From Bacillota bacterium (lineage in GTDB: Bacteria > Bacillota > Clostridia > Lachnospirales > Lachnospiraceae), in NCBI GenBank assembly GCA_023386315.1, contig JAEWJZ010000016.1, positions 1-64,000 on the forward strand: a DNA stretch of 64,000 bases. Reading direction: 5' to 3'. The notes beneath the pieces were generated by a model. The model was not told the origin of the DNA, searched no databases, and saw nothing but the letters and a program-made list of their open reading frames with translations. The number at the start of each line of letters is the position of its first letter. Positions within the stretch are counted from its first letter, which is position 1. Position numbers and translations under genes: made by a program. Shown here one piece after another: positions 53,830 through 63,283 of this stretch.

Positions 53830-55104
53830 ATGAGCGATATGAACTCTATGAACAGAGAGATAAAGAAAGACCAGCTGCGGCGTCAGATTGTCCCGGCTTC
53901 ACCGCAAAAGGACGAGGACAGTAATGAAATCATAAAAAGAGCCCGCACCAAGGTGAAAAAGAAAAAATTAAAGATTTTTCTGGTGGTGTTTTTTATCCTG
54001 TCTGCAGCGGCAGTCAGTCTGTATACATATTTTAAATACTGTCAGTATACTGGATACAGTGTCATCTGGGAAAAGTCGCTGAATGAGGGAAGCTATGTAG
54101 GATATTTAAATTTCGGCAGCAACGTGCTGAAATACAGCAAAGATGGGGCTTCGTATATAGATGCTGAGGGAAAAGAGATATGGATACAAAGCTATGAGAT
54201 GAAATCACCGGTTGCCAGTGTAAACGGTCCCTACGCGGTTATTGCGGACCAGCAGGGTAATTCCATCTATATCTTTGATAAGACAGGAAATACCGGAGTG
54301 GCTAATACAGTGCTGCCCATTATAAAGGCTTCTGTATCTGCTCACGGTGTGGTGGCGGCAATCTTAGAAGACACTACTTCCAATTATGTGTATTTTTATA
54401 AGCGGGATGGAAGCTCTCTGGATGTGAAGATCAAGGCTCTTTTAGGAGGCGATTCCGGTTATCCGGTAGATATCAGTTTATCTCCTGATGGAACACAGCT
54501 GATCGGGTCCTATGCATTTTTAAAGAATGGAACTATGAATGGAAGGGTTGCTTTTCATAACTTTGCAGAAATTGGGAAAAGCGTCCCGGACAGGCTTGTG
54601 GGGGGATTTGATGAACCTTATGAGTCAACACTTGTAGCACAGGTCAGATTTCTTGATGATACATATTCCTGCGCATTTGCAGATAACGGTATTTCGTTTT
54701 ATTCCACAAAGAATGCGCTTTCTCCGGAATTGATTAAGCAGGTGCCTGCAGAGGCGGAGATTAAAAGTGTATTTTATTCGGACAAGTATGTGGGAATGAT
54801 TCTGGACAATCCTGAAGGGGAAAATCCTTATAAGCTTAATGTATATAAATCCAATGGAAACCAGGTATTTACCAGTGGTTTCCAATATCAGTATACTCAT
54901 GCCGATATTGACGGAAACCTGGTAATTTTGTATAATGAAGACTCTTGCAGAGTCTATAATATGTCAGGAAAGCTTAAGTTTTCCGGTACATTTGATTTTC
55001 CCATATCGAAAATCCGAAACGGCAGATTTCCCAATACTCTGATCGTGACAGGACCCCAAAACATGAAAGAAATAAGATTACAAATAGGAGGACAATACCA
55101 ATGA
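53830..55104 (+). CDS. DUF5711-type membrane protein with extracytoplasmic beta-propeller-like domain
   Basis: A 424-aa protein. There is a basic, hydrophilic N-terminus, one membrane helix near residues 49-69, then a large extracytoplasmic region with WD/PQQ-like repeats (blades resembling ...SVNGPYAVIADQQGNSIYIFDK and ...VDISLSPDGTQLIGSY). This matches the DUF5711 family as I recall it; its function is unknown. The start at 53830 follows AGGAG; the upstream ATG (53806) has none. It follows the LysM gene and overlaps the transketolase start by 4 bp. Confidence 0.75.
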   Translation: MSDMNSMNREIKKDQLRRQIVPASPQKDEDSNEIIKRARTKVKKKKLKIFLVVFFILSAAAVSLYTYFKYCQYTGYSVIWEKSLNEGSYVGYLNFGSNVLKYSKDGASYIDAEGKEIWIQSYEMKSPVASVNGPYAVIADQQGNSIYIFDKTGNTGVANTVLPIIKASVSAHGVVAAILEDTTSNYVYFYKRDGSSLDVKIKALLGGDSGYPVDISLSPDGTQLIGSYAFLKNGTMNGRVAFHNFAEIGKSVPDRLVGGFDEPYESTLVAQVRFLDDTYSCAFADNGISFYSTKNALSPELIKQVPAEAEIKSVFYSDKYVGMILDNPEGENPYKLNVYKSNGNQVFTSGFQYQYTHADIDGNLVILYNEDSCRVYNMSGKLKFSGTFDFPISKIRNGRFPNTLIVTGPQNMKEIRLQIGGQYQ

Positions 55105-57080
55105 GCAACATCGATACTATGTCAATTAATGCAATCCGCATCCTTTCTGCCGATGCAATCCAGAAAGCCAACTCCGGACATCCGGGACTTCCATTAGGCT
55201 GTGCCTCAGCTGCATATGAATTATGGGCAAATCACATGAACCATAATCCGGCAGACCCAACATGGGCCAACAGAGACCGCTTTGTACTATCCGGAGGTCA
55301 TGGATCCATGCTTTTGTATTCTCTGCTCCACCTGTTCGGATACGGTAATTTATCAAGGGAAGATGTGATGAATTTCCGCCAGCTCGGTTCTAAAACTCCG
55401 GGACATCCGGAGTATGGCCATACGGTTGGTGTTGAAGCAACCACAGGCCCTCTTGGAGCCGGTATGGGTATGGCAGTCGGTATGGCAATTGCCGAGAGCC
55501 ATCTTGCTGCTGTATTTAATAAGGACAACTATCCGGTGGTTGATCATTACACCTATGTTATGGGCGGAGACGGCTGTATGATGGAAGGAATCTCCTCCGA
55601 AGTATTTTCTCTTGCAGGAACTCTCGGTCTGGGAAAATTAATCGTTTTTTACGATTCCAATAAAATTTCCATTGAGGGAAGTACAGATATCGCATTTAGA
55701 GAGAATGTACAGAAACGTATGGAGGCATTTGGTTTTCAGACTATTACGGTTGAAGATGGAAACGATTTAGAGGCTATCGGCCGTGCAATCGAGGATGCAA
55801 AGGCTGATACGGAACATCCGTCCTTTATCACCATAAAGACCCAGATTGGGTATGGCTGTCCTGCAAAGCAGGGAAAAGCAAGTGCTCATGGAGAACCTCT
55901 GGGCGCAGACAATATCACTGCATTAAAGGAAAATCTGGGCTGGCCGTCTATGGAACCATTCTATGTTCCGGAGGAAGTTTACAGCCATTATAGAAAGCTT
56001 GCTGAGGAAAAGGCTGAAACAGAGGCAGCATGGAATGTGATGTTCGCTGCATACTGCCAGGAGTATCCTGACATGGAAGAACTGTGGAATGCTTATCATG
56101 ATCCGGATGCAGGAGAAAAATCCATTGAAGCATGCGCTGATTTCTGGAAAAAACCTGAGAAGGCAGATGCAACCAGAAATTTATCCGGTCAGGTTTTAAA
56201 CAGAATTAAGACATATATGCCGAACTTAATCGGCGGGTCTGCAGATTTGGCACCTTCCAATAAGACAAATATGTCGGATATGGGAGATTACAGCAAGGAA
56301 AACCCAGGCGGCAGAAACATGCATTTCGGAGTCCGGGAACTTGGTATGACAGCCATAGGAAACGGTATGATGCTTCACGGCGGACTTCGTACCTATGTGT
56401 CTACTTTCTTTGTTTTCAGTGATTATACCAAGCCAATGGCACGTCTTTCCGCTTTGATGGGAGTGCCGTTATCCTTTGTATTTACTCACGACAGTATTGG
56501 TGTTGGCGAAGACGGACCGACTCATGAGCCAATCGAGCAGCTTGCCATGTTACGGGCATTGCCGAACTTCCATGTATTCCGTCCCTGTGATGAGACAGAG
56601 ACAGAAGCAGCATGGTACTCCGCACTGACCTCCCAAAAAACACCGACTGCTCTGGTTCTTACAAGACAGAATCTGACTCCTATGCCAGGAAGCAGCAAAG
56701 AGGCATTAAAGGGAGGCTATATAATTGACGACTGTGAAGGAACACCGGATCTGATTCTCATTGCAAGCGGATCGGAAGTGGAACTGTCCGTAAAGGCAAA
56801 AGCTCTTCTTTCTGACAGAAAAGTCCGCGTAGTTTCCATGCCATGTATGGATTTATTTGAGGAACAGAGCGAAGCGTATAAGGAATCCGTACTTCCAAAG
56901 GCAGTAAGAAAACGTGTGGCAGTGGAAGCGTTAAGCGATTTTGGCTGGGGTAAATATGTAGGCCTTGACGGCGCTTATGTGACCATGACCGGGTTTGGAG
57001 CCAGCGGACCCGCAAATCTGTTATTTGACCATTTTGGATTTACGCCTGAGCATGTAGCGGAAGTGGCAAAATCCTTATAA
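55101..57080 (+). CDS. tkt: Transketolase (full length)
   Basis: A 659-aa single-chain transketolase. Motifs: SGHPGLPLGCA near 26, HYTYVMGGDGCMMEGISSE with the thiamine-diphosphate site near 155, HDSIGVGEDGPTHEPIEQL near 470, and VLTRQNLTPMPG. It moves two-carbon units in the pentose phosphate pathway. It overlaps the preceding membrane-protein gene by 4 bp, and a glucokinase gene follows. A separate split transketolase occurs at 35764-37491, so the organism has at least two. Confidence 0.95.
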   Translation: MSNIDTMSINAIRILSADAIQKANSGHPGLPLGCASAAYELWANHMNHNPADPTWANRDRFVLSGGHGSMLLYSLLHLFGYGNLSREDVMNFRQLGSKTPGHPEYGHTVGVEATTGPLGAGMGMAVGMAIAESHLAAVFNKDNYPVVDHYTYVMGGDGCMMEGISSEVFSLAGTLGLGKLIVFYDSNKISIEGSTDIAFRENVQKRMEAFGFQTITVEDGNDLEAIGRAIEDAKADTEHPSFITIKTQIGYGCPAKQGKASAHGEPLGADNITALKENLGWPSMEPFYVPEEVYSHYRKLAEEKAETEAAWNVMFAAYCQEYPDMEELWNAYHDPDAGEKSIEACADFWKKPEKADATRNLSGQVLNRIKTYMPNLIGGSADLAPSNKTNMSDMGDYSKENPGGRNMHFGVRELGMTAIGNGMMLHGGLRTYVSTFFVFSDYTKPMARLSALMGVPLSFVFTHDSIGVGEDGPTHEPIEQLAMLRALPNFHVFRPCDETETEAAWYSALTSQKTPTALVLTRQNLTPMPGSSKEALKGGYIIDDCEGTPDLILIASGSEVELSVKAKALLSDRKVRVVSMPCMDLFEEQSEAYKESVLPKAVRKRVAVEALSDFGWGKYVGLDGAYVTMTGFGASGPANLLFDHFGFTPEHVAEVAKSL

Positions 57081-57126
57081 TTATACTTCGGCTGTGATAC
57101 AAAAGCATAAAGGAGCGTATCTGGAC

Positions 57127-58071
57127 ATGGGAAAAAAGTGTGTTGGCATAGATGTGGGAGGAACATCTGTTAAGATCGGAATATTTGAAACAACAGGGGA
57201 ACTTCTTCATAAGTGGGAGGTTGGAAGCAGAACAGAAGAGAACGGAAGATACATTCTGGATGATGTATCTGCTTCCATTCTGGAGACACTTAAGAAGCGT
57301 AATATCTCTCTTGATGAGATCAAAGGCATAGGAATGGGAGTTCCAGGCCCGGTTATGCCTGACGGATATGTGGAGGTCTGCGTTAATTTAGGCTGGCGTG
57401 ATTTATATCCGGGAAGAGAACTGAGCAGCAGGCTGGACGGAATTCCAGTGCTCTGCGGAAATGATGCCAATGTAGCAGCTCTGGGCGAGATGTGGCAGGG
57501 CGGAGGAAAAGGCTACGAAGACATTGTAATGGTCACTCTGGGCACAGGTGTGGGCGGAGGCGTAATCCTCGGACAGAAGATCATTTCCGGCAAACATGGA
57601 CTGGCAGGAGAAATTGGTCATATCCATATCCGGGATGAAGAGACGGAGCATTGTAACTGCGGCGGTGTAGGCTGCGTGGAGCAGATTGCAAGCGCCACCG
57701 GAATTGCAAGAGAAGCAAGGCGGAAAATGGCTTCTACGGACATTCCTTCTGTTTTACGGGACTTCGGAGATGAAGTAACTGCAAAGGAAGTGCTGGATGC
57801 AGCAAAGGCTGGAGATGAATTGGCAAAGTCTGTTATGGATACAGTAGGTCATTATCTCGGTCTTACGCTGGCTCAGATTTCCATGGTCATAGACCCGGAA
57901 GTATTTGTTATAGGCGGTGGAGTATCAAAGGCAGGACAATTTATCATTGATGAGATCTTCCGCCACTATGATGCTTTTACTCCTATATCAAAAAGCAAGA
58001 GTAAAATTGTCCTGGCAACACTGGGGAATGATGCCGGTATCTACGGGGCGGCAAGACTGATTCTTGACTGA
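57127..58071 (+). CDS. glcK: ROK-family glucokinase
   Basis: A 314-aa kinase. The phosphate-binding GIDVGGTSVKIG lies at the N-terminus, the catalytic Asp in CGNDANVAALGE near 107, and the ROK zinc motif HCNCGGVGCVEQ near 178. It phosphorylates glucose, consistent with the nearby pgi and transketolase genes. AAAGGAG lies 11 bases before the chosen ATG; the earlier ATG at 57094 has no site. Confidence 0.93.
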   Translation: MGKKCVGIDVGGTSVKIGIFETTGELLHKWEVGSRTEENGRYILDDVSASILETLKKRNISLDEIKGIGMGVPGPVMPDGYVEVCVNLGWRDLYPGRELSSRLDGIPVLCGNDANVAALGEMWQGGGKGYEDIVMVTLGTGVGGGVILGQKIISGKHGLAGEIGHIHIRDEETEHCNCGGVGCVEQIASATGIAREARRKMASTDIPSVLRDFGDEVTAKEVLDAAKAGDELAKSVMDTVGHYLGLTLAQISMVIDPEVFVIGGGVSKAGQFIIDEIFRHYDAFTPISKSKSKIVLATLGNDAGIYGAARLILD

Positions 58072-58088
58072 TGATGATGCTGTAAAAG

Positions 58089-58133
58089 AAAAGGAAGGCA
58101 GGGAGAATGGATGCTCTCTCTGCTTTCCTTTTT
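58089..58133 (+). terminator. Terminator after the glucokinase gene
   Basis: A 17-bp stem with two G-U pairs (58090-58106 with 58115-58131) ends in a T-run. It closes the transketolase-glucokinase transcript. Confidence 0.88.
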
Positions 58134-58187
58134 GCGTTGGAAGTGAAATGTTCTCACTAAGAGCACGTTAGCAGCTGTCAACGCTTA

Positions 58188-58215
58188 TTTACAATTTACT
58201 AAATTATGATATAAT
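58188..58215 (+). promoter_or_regulatory. Promoter of the pyrophosphatase gene, with a leader of about 195 nt
   Basis: TTTACA (58188-58193), 16 bp, then a perfect TATAAT (58210-58215). The long leader holds the GC-rich hairpin and short frame listed separately; otherwise the gap 58072-58417 shows only the terminator at 58089 and AT-rich DNA. Confidence 0.6.
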
Positions 58216-58257
58216 GGGAATACTTCACAAAGGATGAATCCTTGTAAAATGAGGAGA

Positions 58258-58280
58258 CCCCGGCTGCCAGGCAGCCGGGG
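58258..58280 (+). repeat. Perfect 23-bp GC-rich palindrome in the pyrophosphatase leader
   Basis: Arms CCCCGGCTGCC and GGCAGCCGGGG flank a single A. It is far more GC-rich than its surroundings and is not followed by T residues, so it is unlikely to be an ordinary terminator. As RNA it forms a very stable hairpin that could block or protect the message. Confidence 0.6.
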
Positions 58281-58285
58281 CAATT

Positions 58286-58309
58286 ATGAAAAATCTATGT
58301 GCAATTTGA
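58286..58309 (+). CDS. Possible 7-codon leader peptide (MKNLCAI)
   Basis: An ATG five bases after the GGGG of the hairpin opens a seven-codon frame with a TGA stop. It sits in the leader of the pyrophosphatase gene, after the GC-rich hairpin. Very short frames arise by chance; the only support is the ribosome-site-like spacing. Confidence 0.2.
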   Translation: MKNLCAI

Positions 58310-58417
58310 CTATTTAAGCGTTTTTGTTTGTTTGATTTCTATACAATTAGTATAAAAAACACATGTGAACACAATATGAACGCTGTGTAAACAGATTATG
58401 AAATAAAGGAGGAAGGC

Positions 58418-60088
58418 ATGGAAGAGAACCGTAGAAACAGAAAAACAATTGTAATTGGACATAAAAACCCGGATACAGATTCGATCTGTTCAGCTGTCTG
58501 TTATGCCAATTTAAAAAGGCTGCTGACGAAAGAAGATTATCAGCCGGGCAGAGCTGGGCAGGTAAATGAAGAAACCCAGTTTGTACTTAATTATTTTGGG
58601 GTGGAACCTCCGGAACTGATTGAGAATGTGAAGACTCAGGTGCTGGATATTGAGATAAGGGAGACCCGTGGAGTAAAGAAAAACCTTTCCTTGAAAAATG
58701 CGTGGAATTTAATGCAGGAGGCCAATGTTGTGACCATTCCTGCCGTAACTGATGACGGAATGTTAGAGGGTCTTATTACGGTAGGTGATATTGCCAAATC
58801 CTATATGAACGTATATGACAGCAGCATTCTTTCCAAAGCCAATACTCAGTATGCAAATATTGTGGAGACTCTGGAAGGAAACATGGTAGTCGGCGATACA
58901 GGTGATTATTTTAATAATGGTAAGGTATTAATTGCCGCAGCCAATCCCGACATGATGGAATACTATATTGCCAAAGGTGATCTGGTTATTTTGGGAAACC
59001 GTTACGAATCCCAGCTTTGTGCCATTGAGATGGAGGCTGCCTGTATTATTGTGTGTGAAGGGGCAGCAGTATCCATGACGATAAAGAAACTGGCACAGGA
59101 ACGCGGCTGTGCAGTCATGACAACTCCTTATGATACTTATACCGCTGCCCGTCTTGTAAATCAGAGTATTCCCATCAGTTATTTTATGAAGACAGACGGA
59201 CTGATTACCTTTGAAGTGGAAGATTATATTGACGACATAAAGGATGTGATGGCAAGCAAGCGCCACCGCGATTTTCCTGTACTTGATAAGAACGGAAAGT
59301 ATAAAGGAATGATTTCCCGCCGGAACCTCCTTGGTGCAAAAGGGAAACGTCTGATACTGGTTGACCATAACGAACGGTCACAGGCTGTTGAGGGAATGGA
59401 AAGTGCTGAGGTTCTGGAGATTATTGACCATCACAGACTGGGCACTGTGGAAACCATAGCTCCTGTCTTCTTCCGTAACCAGCCGGTTGGGTGCACGGCA
59501 ACGATTATATACCAGATGTATCAGGAAAATCATACAGAGATTGAACCGAAAATTGCCGGTTTATTATGCAGCGCGATCATTTCCGATACTCTGCTGTTTC
59601 GTTCTCCCACCTGCACAGAAGCGGATAAGAAAGCTGCTCTGAGTCTTGCCGAGATTGCCGGAATCCAGATGGAAAAGTATGCTTCATCCATGTTTGCGGC
59701 AGGAAGCAACTTAAAAGGAAAGACAGACGGAGAGATATTCTATCAGGACTTTAAGAAGTTTACATTTGGAAAGGTGAATTTTGGAGTGGGACAGATCAGT
59801 TCCTTAAACTCCAAAGAGCTGGATGAATTAAAAGAGAGAATGCTTCCCTATATGAAAAAGGCGAGAGAGGAGCATGGGGTAGACATGATGTTTTTCATGC
59901 TGACCAATATTCTTACGGAATCTACAGAACTTCTCTGTGAGGGGCAGGGTGCAAAACAGATGATTACAACAGCGTTCCGGGCAGAAGATGCACAGGAAAA
60001 CGGAAAAGACCATCTGGTAAGTCTCCCGGGTGTTGTATCCAGAAAAAAACAGCTGATTCCCGGAATTATGCTGGCAGTGCAGGAATAA
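58418..60088 (+). CDS. ppaC: Manganese-dependent inorganic pyrophosphatase with CBS and DRTGG regulatory domains
   Basis: A 556-aa family II pyrophosphatase. The N-terminal DHH motif is GHKNPDTDSICSA (residues 11-23). An inserted regulatory region (about 70-300) contains two CBS domains and a DRTGG domain; the catalytic core then resumes with VDHNERSQAVEG and IIDHHRLG near 310-345, followed by the DHHA2 domain. CBS-type enzymes of this kind are controlled by adenine nucleotides (AMP/ADP inhibit, ATP activates in known cases). GGAGG precedes the start. Confidence 0.92.
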   Translation: MEENRRNRKTIVIGHKNPDTDSICSAVCYANLKRLLTKEDYQPGRAGQVNEETQFVLNYFGVEPPELIENVKTQVLDIEIRETRGVKKNLSLKNAWNLMQEANVVTIPAVTDDGMLEGLITVGDIAKSYMNVYDSSILSKANTQYANIVETLEGNMVVGDTGDYFNNGKVLIAAANPDMMEYYIAKGDLVILGNRYESQLCAIEMEAACIIVCEGAAVSMTIKKLAQERGCAVMTTPYDTYTAARLVNQSIPISYFMKTDGLITFEVEDYIDDIKDVMASKRHRDFPVLDKNGKYKGMISRRNLLGAKGKRLILVDHNERSQAVEGMESAEVLEIIDHHRLGTVETIAPVFFRNQPVGCTATIIYQMYQENHTEIEPKIAGLLCSAIISDTLLFRSPTCTEADKKAALSLAEIAGIQMEKYASSMFAAGSNLKGKTDGEIFYQDFKKFTFGKVNFGVGQISSLNSKELDELKERMLPYMKKAREEHGVDMMFFMLTNILTESTELLCEGQGAKQMITTAFRAEDAQENGKDHLVSLPGVVSRKKQLIPGIMLAVQE

Positions 60089-60103
60089 TGGGAGGCAGGA
60101 TTC

Positions 60104-60742
60104 ATGAAAGATAAGATTAACAGAGAATCCGGACAGGCAAGGTCATCCGGTAAGACAGACTGGAAGCCTGGAAATATGCTTTATCCCGTACCTGCAGTTA
60201 TGGTGAGCTGTATGCGTCAGGGAGAAAAGCCCAATATCATTACAATAGCCTGGGCCGGGACGATCTGTTCTTCTCCTGCCATGCTGTCAGTTTCAATCAG
60301 GCGTGAGCGCTATTCCTACGATATTATAAAGGAAACGGGTGAGTTTGCACTAAATCTGGTGACGGCAGATCTGGTGCGTGCAGCGGATTACTGCGGCGTG
60401 AAATCAGGAAGAGACGTGGATAAATTTGCTGATATGAAATTGACTCCCTGTACCTTAACCAATATCGGCGCCCCCGGAATAGCAGAAAGTCCCGTGATTC
60501 TCTCCTGCAAGGTTACGGAGATTAAACCGCTTGGAAGTCATGATCTCTTTCTGGCTGAGGTAGTGGGTGTGACGGTAGACAGCCGGTATATGGATGAGCA
60601 GAATAAATTTCATTTAAATCAGTCTAAGCTGATTACCTATTCCCATGGTGAATATTTTGAACTGGGAAAAAAGGTGGGCAGCTTTGGTTATTCGGTCAGA
60701 AAGCCGGAGAAGAAGTCAAAGGACAGGAGGAAAAGGAAATGA
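60104..60742 (+). CDS. Flavin reductase family protein
   Basis: A 212-aa FMN-binding split-barrel protein. Features are PVPAVMVSCMRQGEKPNIITIAWAGTICSSPAMLSVSI near residue 30 and FALNLVTADLVRAADYCGVKSGRDVDKF near 85. It is similar to flavoredoxin-type proteins. It begins 15 bp after the pyrophosphatase gene with a GGGAGG site, and overlaps the shikimate kinase start by 4 bp. Electron donor and partner are unknown. Confidence 0.85.
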   Translation: MKDKINRESGQARSSGKTDWKPGNMLYPVPAVMVSCMRQGEKPNIITIAWAGTICSSPAMLSVSIRRERYSYDIIKETGEFALNLVTADLVRAADYCGVKSGRDVDKFADMKLTPCTLTNIGAPGIAESPVILSCKVTEIKPLGSHDLFLAEVVGVTVDSRYMDEQNKFHLNQSKLITYSHGEYFELGKKVGSFGYSVRKPEKKSKDRRKRK

Positions 60743-61272
60743 GAAGGAACCAGAATCCTGATAACATCACCTTAATTGGGATGCCGGCATCAGGGAAGAG
60801 CACGGTAGGCGTTCTTTTGGCAAAGCGTCTTGGTTATTCCTTTGTTGACGTGGATATCGTGATTCAGGAGCAGGAAGGAAGGCTGTTAAAAGAGATTATT
60901 GCGGAGGAAGGACAGGAGGGTTTTCTTGATGTGGAGAACAGAGTGAATGCAGAACTTTCTGTCCACAACAGCGTCATTGCTCCGGGCGGAAGCGTCATTT
61001 ACGGAAAGGAAGCCATGGAGCATTTAAAGAAGATCAGTACAGTGGTTTACTTAAAACTCAGCTATGAAGCAGTAGAGGAACGGCTGGGGAATTTAACTGA
61101 CCGGGGGGTTGTGCTGAAAGACGGAATGACATTAAAGGATCTGTATGAGGAACGGATTCCTTATTATGAAAAATATGCGGATATTACCGTTGATGAGACC
61201 GGAGTTGATGCGGGTGGTATCGTGGATATTCTAAGAAACATGTTGGAAGAACGTTTCGGTCTGGAAACGTAA
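60739..61272 (+). CDS. aroK: Shikimate kinase
   Basis: A 177-aa P-loop kinase. The Walker A GMPASGKSTVG is near residue 14, the shikimate-binding Asp in FVDVDIVIQEQ near 36, APGGSVIYG near 80, and a lid Arg in NLTDRGVVL near 116. It phosphorylates shikimate for aromatic amino acid synthesis. It lies apart from other aro genes here, at the end of the pyrophosphatase operon. Confidence 0.92.
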   Translation: MRRNQNPDNITLIGMPASGKSTVGVLLAKRLGYSFVDVDIVIQEQEGRLLKEIIAEEGQEGFLDVENRVNAELSVHNSVIAPGGSVIYGKEAMEHLKKISTVVYLKLSYEAVEERLGNLTDRGVVLKDGMTLKDLYEERIPYYEKYADITVDETGVDAGGIVDILRNMLEERFGLET

Positions 61273-61454
61273 GGGAATGAAAGCAAGACGTTGAATTGAT
61301 AAGATTCTGCGTCTTATTTTATTTGTACCAGCATATTTATATAGAAAAAGTACCAGTATTGTTGTTTTATTTAGGAGATAACCTGATTTTATAAAGTAAG
61401 TGATTGAAATATTAACTTATTGATTTTATTATATGGAACGAAGCTGGAAAACTA

Positions 61455-61483
61455 TTGACAAATATGGGAAAATATCATAAAGT
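61455..61483 (+). promoter_or_regulatory. Candidate promoter of the oligopeptide transporter operon
   Basis: A perfect TTGACA (61455-61460) and TAAAGT (61478-61483) are 17 bp apart. Transcription would start near 61490 and run straight into the hairpin at 61501. Apart from this and the hairpin, the gap 61273-61574 is AT-rich with no gene. Confidence 0.5.
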
Positions 61484-61500
61484 TATAGAAAATTAAGACT

Positions 61501-61547
61501 AAGGCGTCTGAACAGAAAATAATTCTGCCAGATGCCTTTGTTTTTTT
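61501..61547 (+). terminator. Terminator hairpin in the leader of the oligopeptide-binding protein gene
   Basis: A long imperfect stem (AAGGCGTCTG...CAGATGCCTT with an inner ACAGAA/TTCTG part) is followed by TGTTTTTTT. It lies between the promoter at 61455 and the gene at 61575. It could end transcripts of the aroK operon or act as an attenuator. Confidence 0.75.
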
Positions 61548-61574
61548 AATTTAATAGAATTGGGAGGTAGTTAA

Positions 61575-63257
61575 ATGAAGAAAGCCATGAAAAAAATGGT
61601 ATCACTGGGGATTTCGGGACTAATGGTCTGGTCTTTAACCGCTTGTGGGAATTCCAAACCCGCAGCGCCGGCATCAGGCACAACCCAGGCTGCTGCTCAG
61701 ACAGAGGCGGCAAAAGCAGCAAAAGGAAATGCATTAAACGTACATATTGATGTGGAGGTCGCTTCCATGGATCCCCAGATTGCTACCGATGGGACCTCAT
61801 TTGAGGTGATAGCGGATACCACTGATGGTCTTTATGAGCTGGATGCAGACGGAAATCCAGTACCGGCATTGGCAGAGAGTGTGGATAAGAGTGCAGATGG
61901 ACTGACGCTTACCTATCATTTAAGGGATGCAAAATGGTCCAATGGAACGCCTGTTACTGCTAAGGATTTTGTATTTGCGTGGAGAAGGGCAGTTAATCCG
62001 GTAACAGCAAGTGAATACGCTTTTATTGTAGGAATCGCAGGCATAAAGAATGCGGATGCAGTCTCCTCGGGAGAAAAACCTTTGGAAGAGCTGGGAGTGA
62101 CTGCGGTTGATGATAAGACACTGAAAGTAGAGCTTGACGTTCCGGTACCGTTTTTTGAATCTCTGATGGCTTTCCCAACTTTCTATCCGGTAAATGAAGA
62201 ATTTTTCACCAAGTGCGGCGACCAGTATGCAAGCACACCCGATACGCTGCTGTCAAACGGACCATTTAAAATTACAGCCTATGAACCGGCAGCTACTACC
62301 ATCACGCTGGAGAAAAATCCGGATTACTGGGATGCAGATAAGGTAAAGCTTGATGGAATCAATTATCAGGTTATTAAGGATTCCCAACAGGCAATGCTTG
62401 CTTATCAGAACGGAGATTTAGACTTAGTCACACTTTCCGGTGAGCAGGTGGAGCAGTTCCAGGCAGATCCTGAATTCAAGAATATTATGGCAGGTTATTT
62501 ATGGTATATGTCACCTAATACCAAAGTGGCAGGTCTTGAGAATCTCAATTTAAGAAAGGCTTTATCTCTCTGTTTTGACAAAGAGGCTGTTTGTGCAAAT
62601 ATTTTAAAGGATGGGTCTGTACCTGCGTACTTCGCAGTTCCAACGCTTCTTGCAACTGGTCCTGATGGAAAGGATTACCGGGAGGATGCAGGCAGCAATT
62701 ACTTTAAAACGGATAAGGCAGAAGCTTTAAAATACTGGGAAGAAGCAAAAAAAGAACTGGGAGTGGAGAGCCTGACCTACACCATGATTGTTGAGGATAC
62801 GGAATCTGCCATCAATGTGGCACAGTTCCTTCAGTCGGAGATTCAGACCACACTTCCCGGAATCACCATAAACTTGGAGCAGATGCCTAAGAAAAACCGT
62901 GTAGAGCGTATGCAGGCAGGTGAATTTGAGATTGGTCTTACCCGTTGGGGACCGGACTATGCAGACCCCATGACCTATCTTGATATGTGGATTACCGACA
63001 GCCCAAACAACTATGGATTCTGGTCTAATGAAGAATATGATTCAATTATCCAGTCTGCCAAAAAAGGGGAACTTGCACTTGACCCAGCAGCAAGATGGAA
63101 AGCTTTAATCGGTGCAGAAAAAATTGTTTGCGACAATGCAGTTATTTTCCCGGTTTACCAGAAGGGAAATGCTGTGATGCAGAAGGCCGGAGTTGAGGGT
63201 GTGGAATTCCACTCCATCGCGATCAACCGTTATTTTAAGAATACAACTAAGAAATAA
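61575..63257 (+). CDS. oppA: Oligopeptide ABC transporter binding lipoprotein (OppA-like)
   Basis: A 560-aa lipoprotein with lipobox LTAC (Cys near residue 24), an Ala/Thr-rich linker and a family-5 solute-binding domain (NVHIDVEVASMDPQIATDGTSFEV opening, KDFVFAWRRAVNP near 134, and a C-terminal RWGPDYADPMTYLDMW motif). It delivers peptides to the permease encoded next. GGGAGG precedes the start. Oligopeptide versus other family-5 ligands cannot be separated by eye, though the features favour OppA. Confidence 0.88.
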   Translation: MKKAMKKMVSLGISGLMVWSLTACGNSKPAAPASGTTQAAAQTEAAKAAKGNALNVHIDVEVASMDPQIATDGTSFEVIADTTDGLYELDADGNPVPALAESVDKSADGLTLTYHLRDAKWSNGTPVTAKDFVFAWRRAVNPVTASEYAFIVGIAGIKNADAVSSGEKPLEELGVTAVDDKTLKVELDVPVPFFESLMAFPTFYPVNEEFFTKCGDQYASTPDTLLSNGPFKITAYEPAATTITLEKNPDYWDADKVKLDGINYQVIKDSQQAMLAYQNGDLDLVTLSGEQVEQFQADPEFKNIMAGYLWYMSPNTKVAGLENLNLRKALSLCFDKEAVCANILKDGSVPAYFAVPTLLATGPDGKDYREDAGSNYFKTDKAEALKYWEEAKKELGVESLTYTMIVEDTESAINVAQFLQSEIQTTLPGITINLEQMPKKNRVERMQAGEFEIGLTRWGPDYADPMTYLDMWITDSPNNYGFWSNEEYDSIIQSAKKGELALDPAARWKALIGAEKIVCDNAVIFPVYQKGNAVMQKAGVEGVEFHSIAINRYFKNTTKK

Positions 63258-63283
63258 GACTTTGCGGGTTTTATATTCTGGCT

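Noticed and set aside
58141..58200. CcpA cre box near TGTCAACGCTTATTT
   Set aside because: Too many mismatches to the cre consensus to support it.
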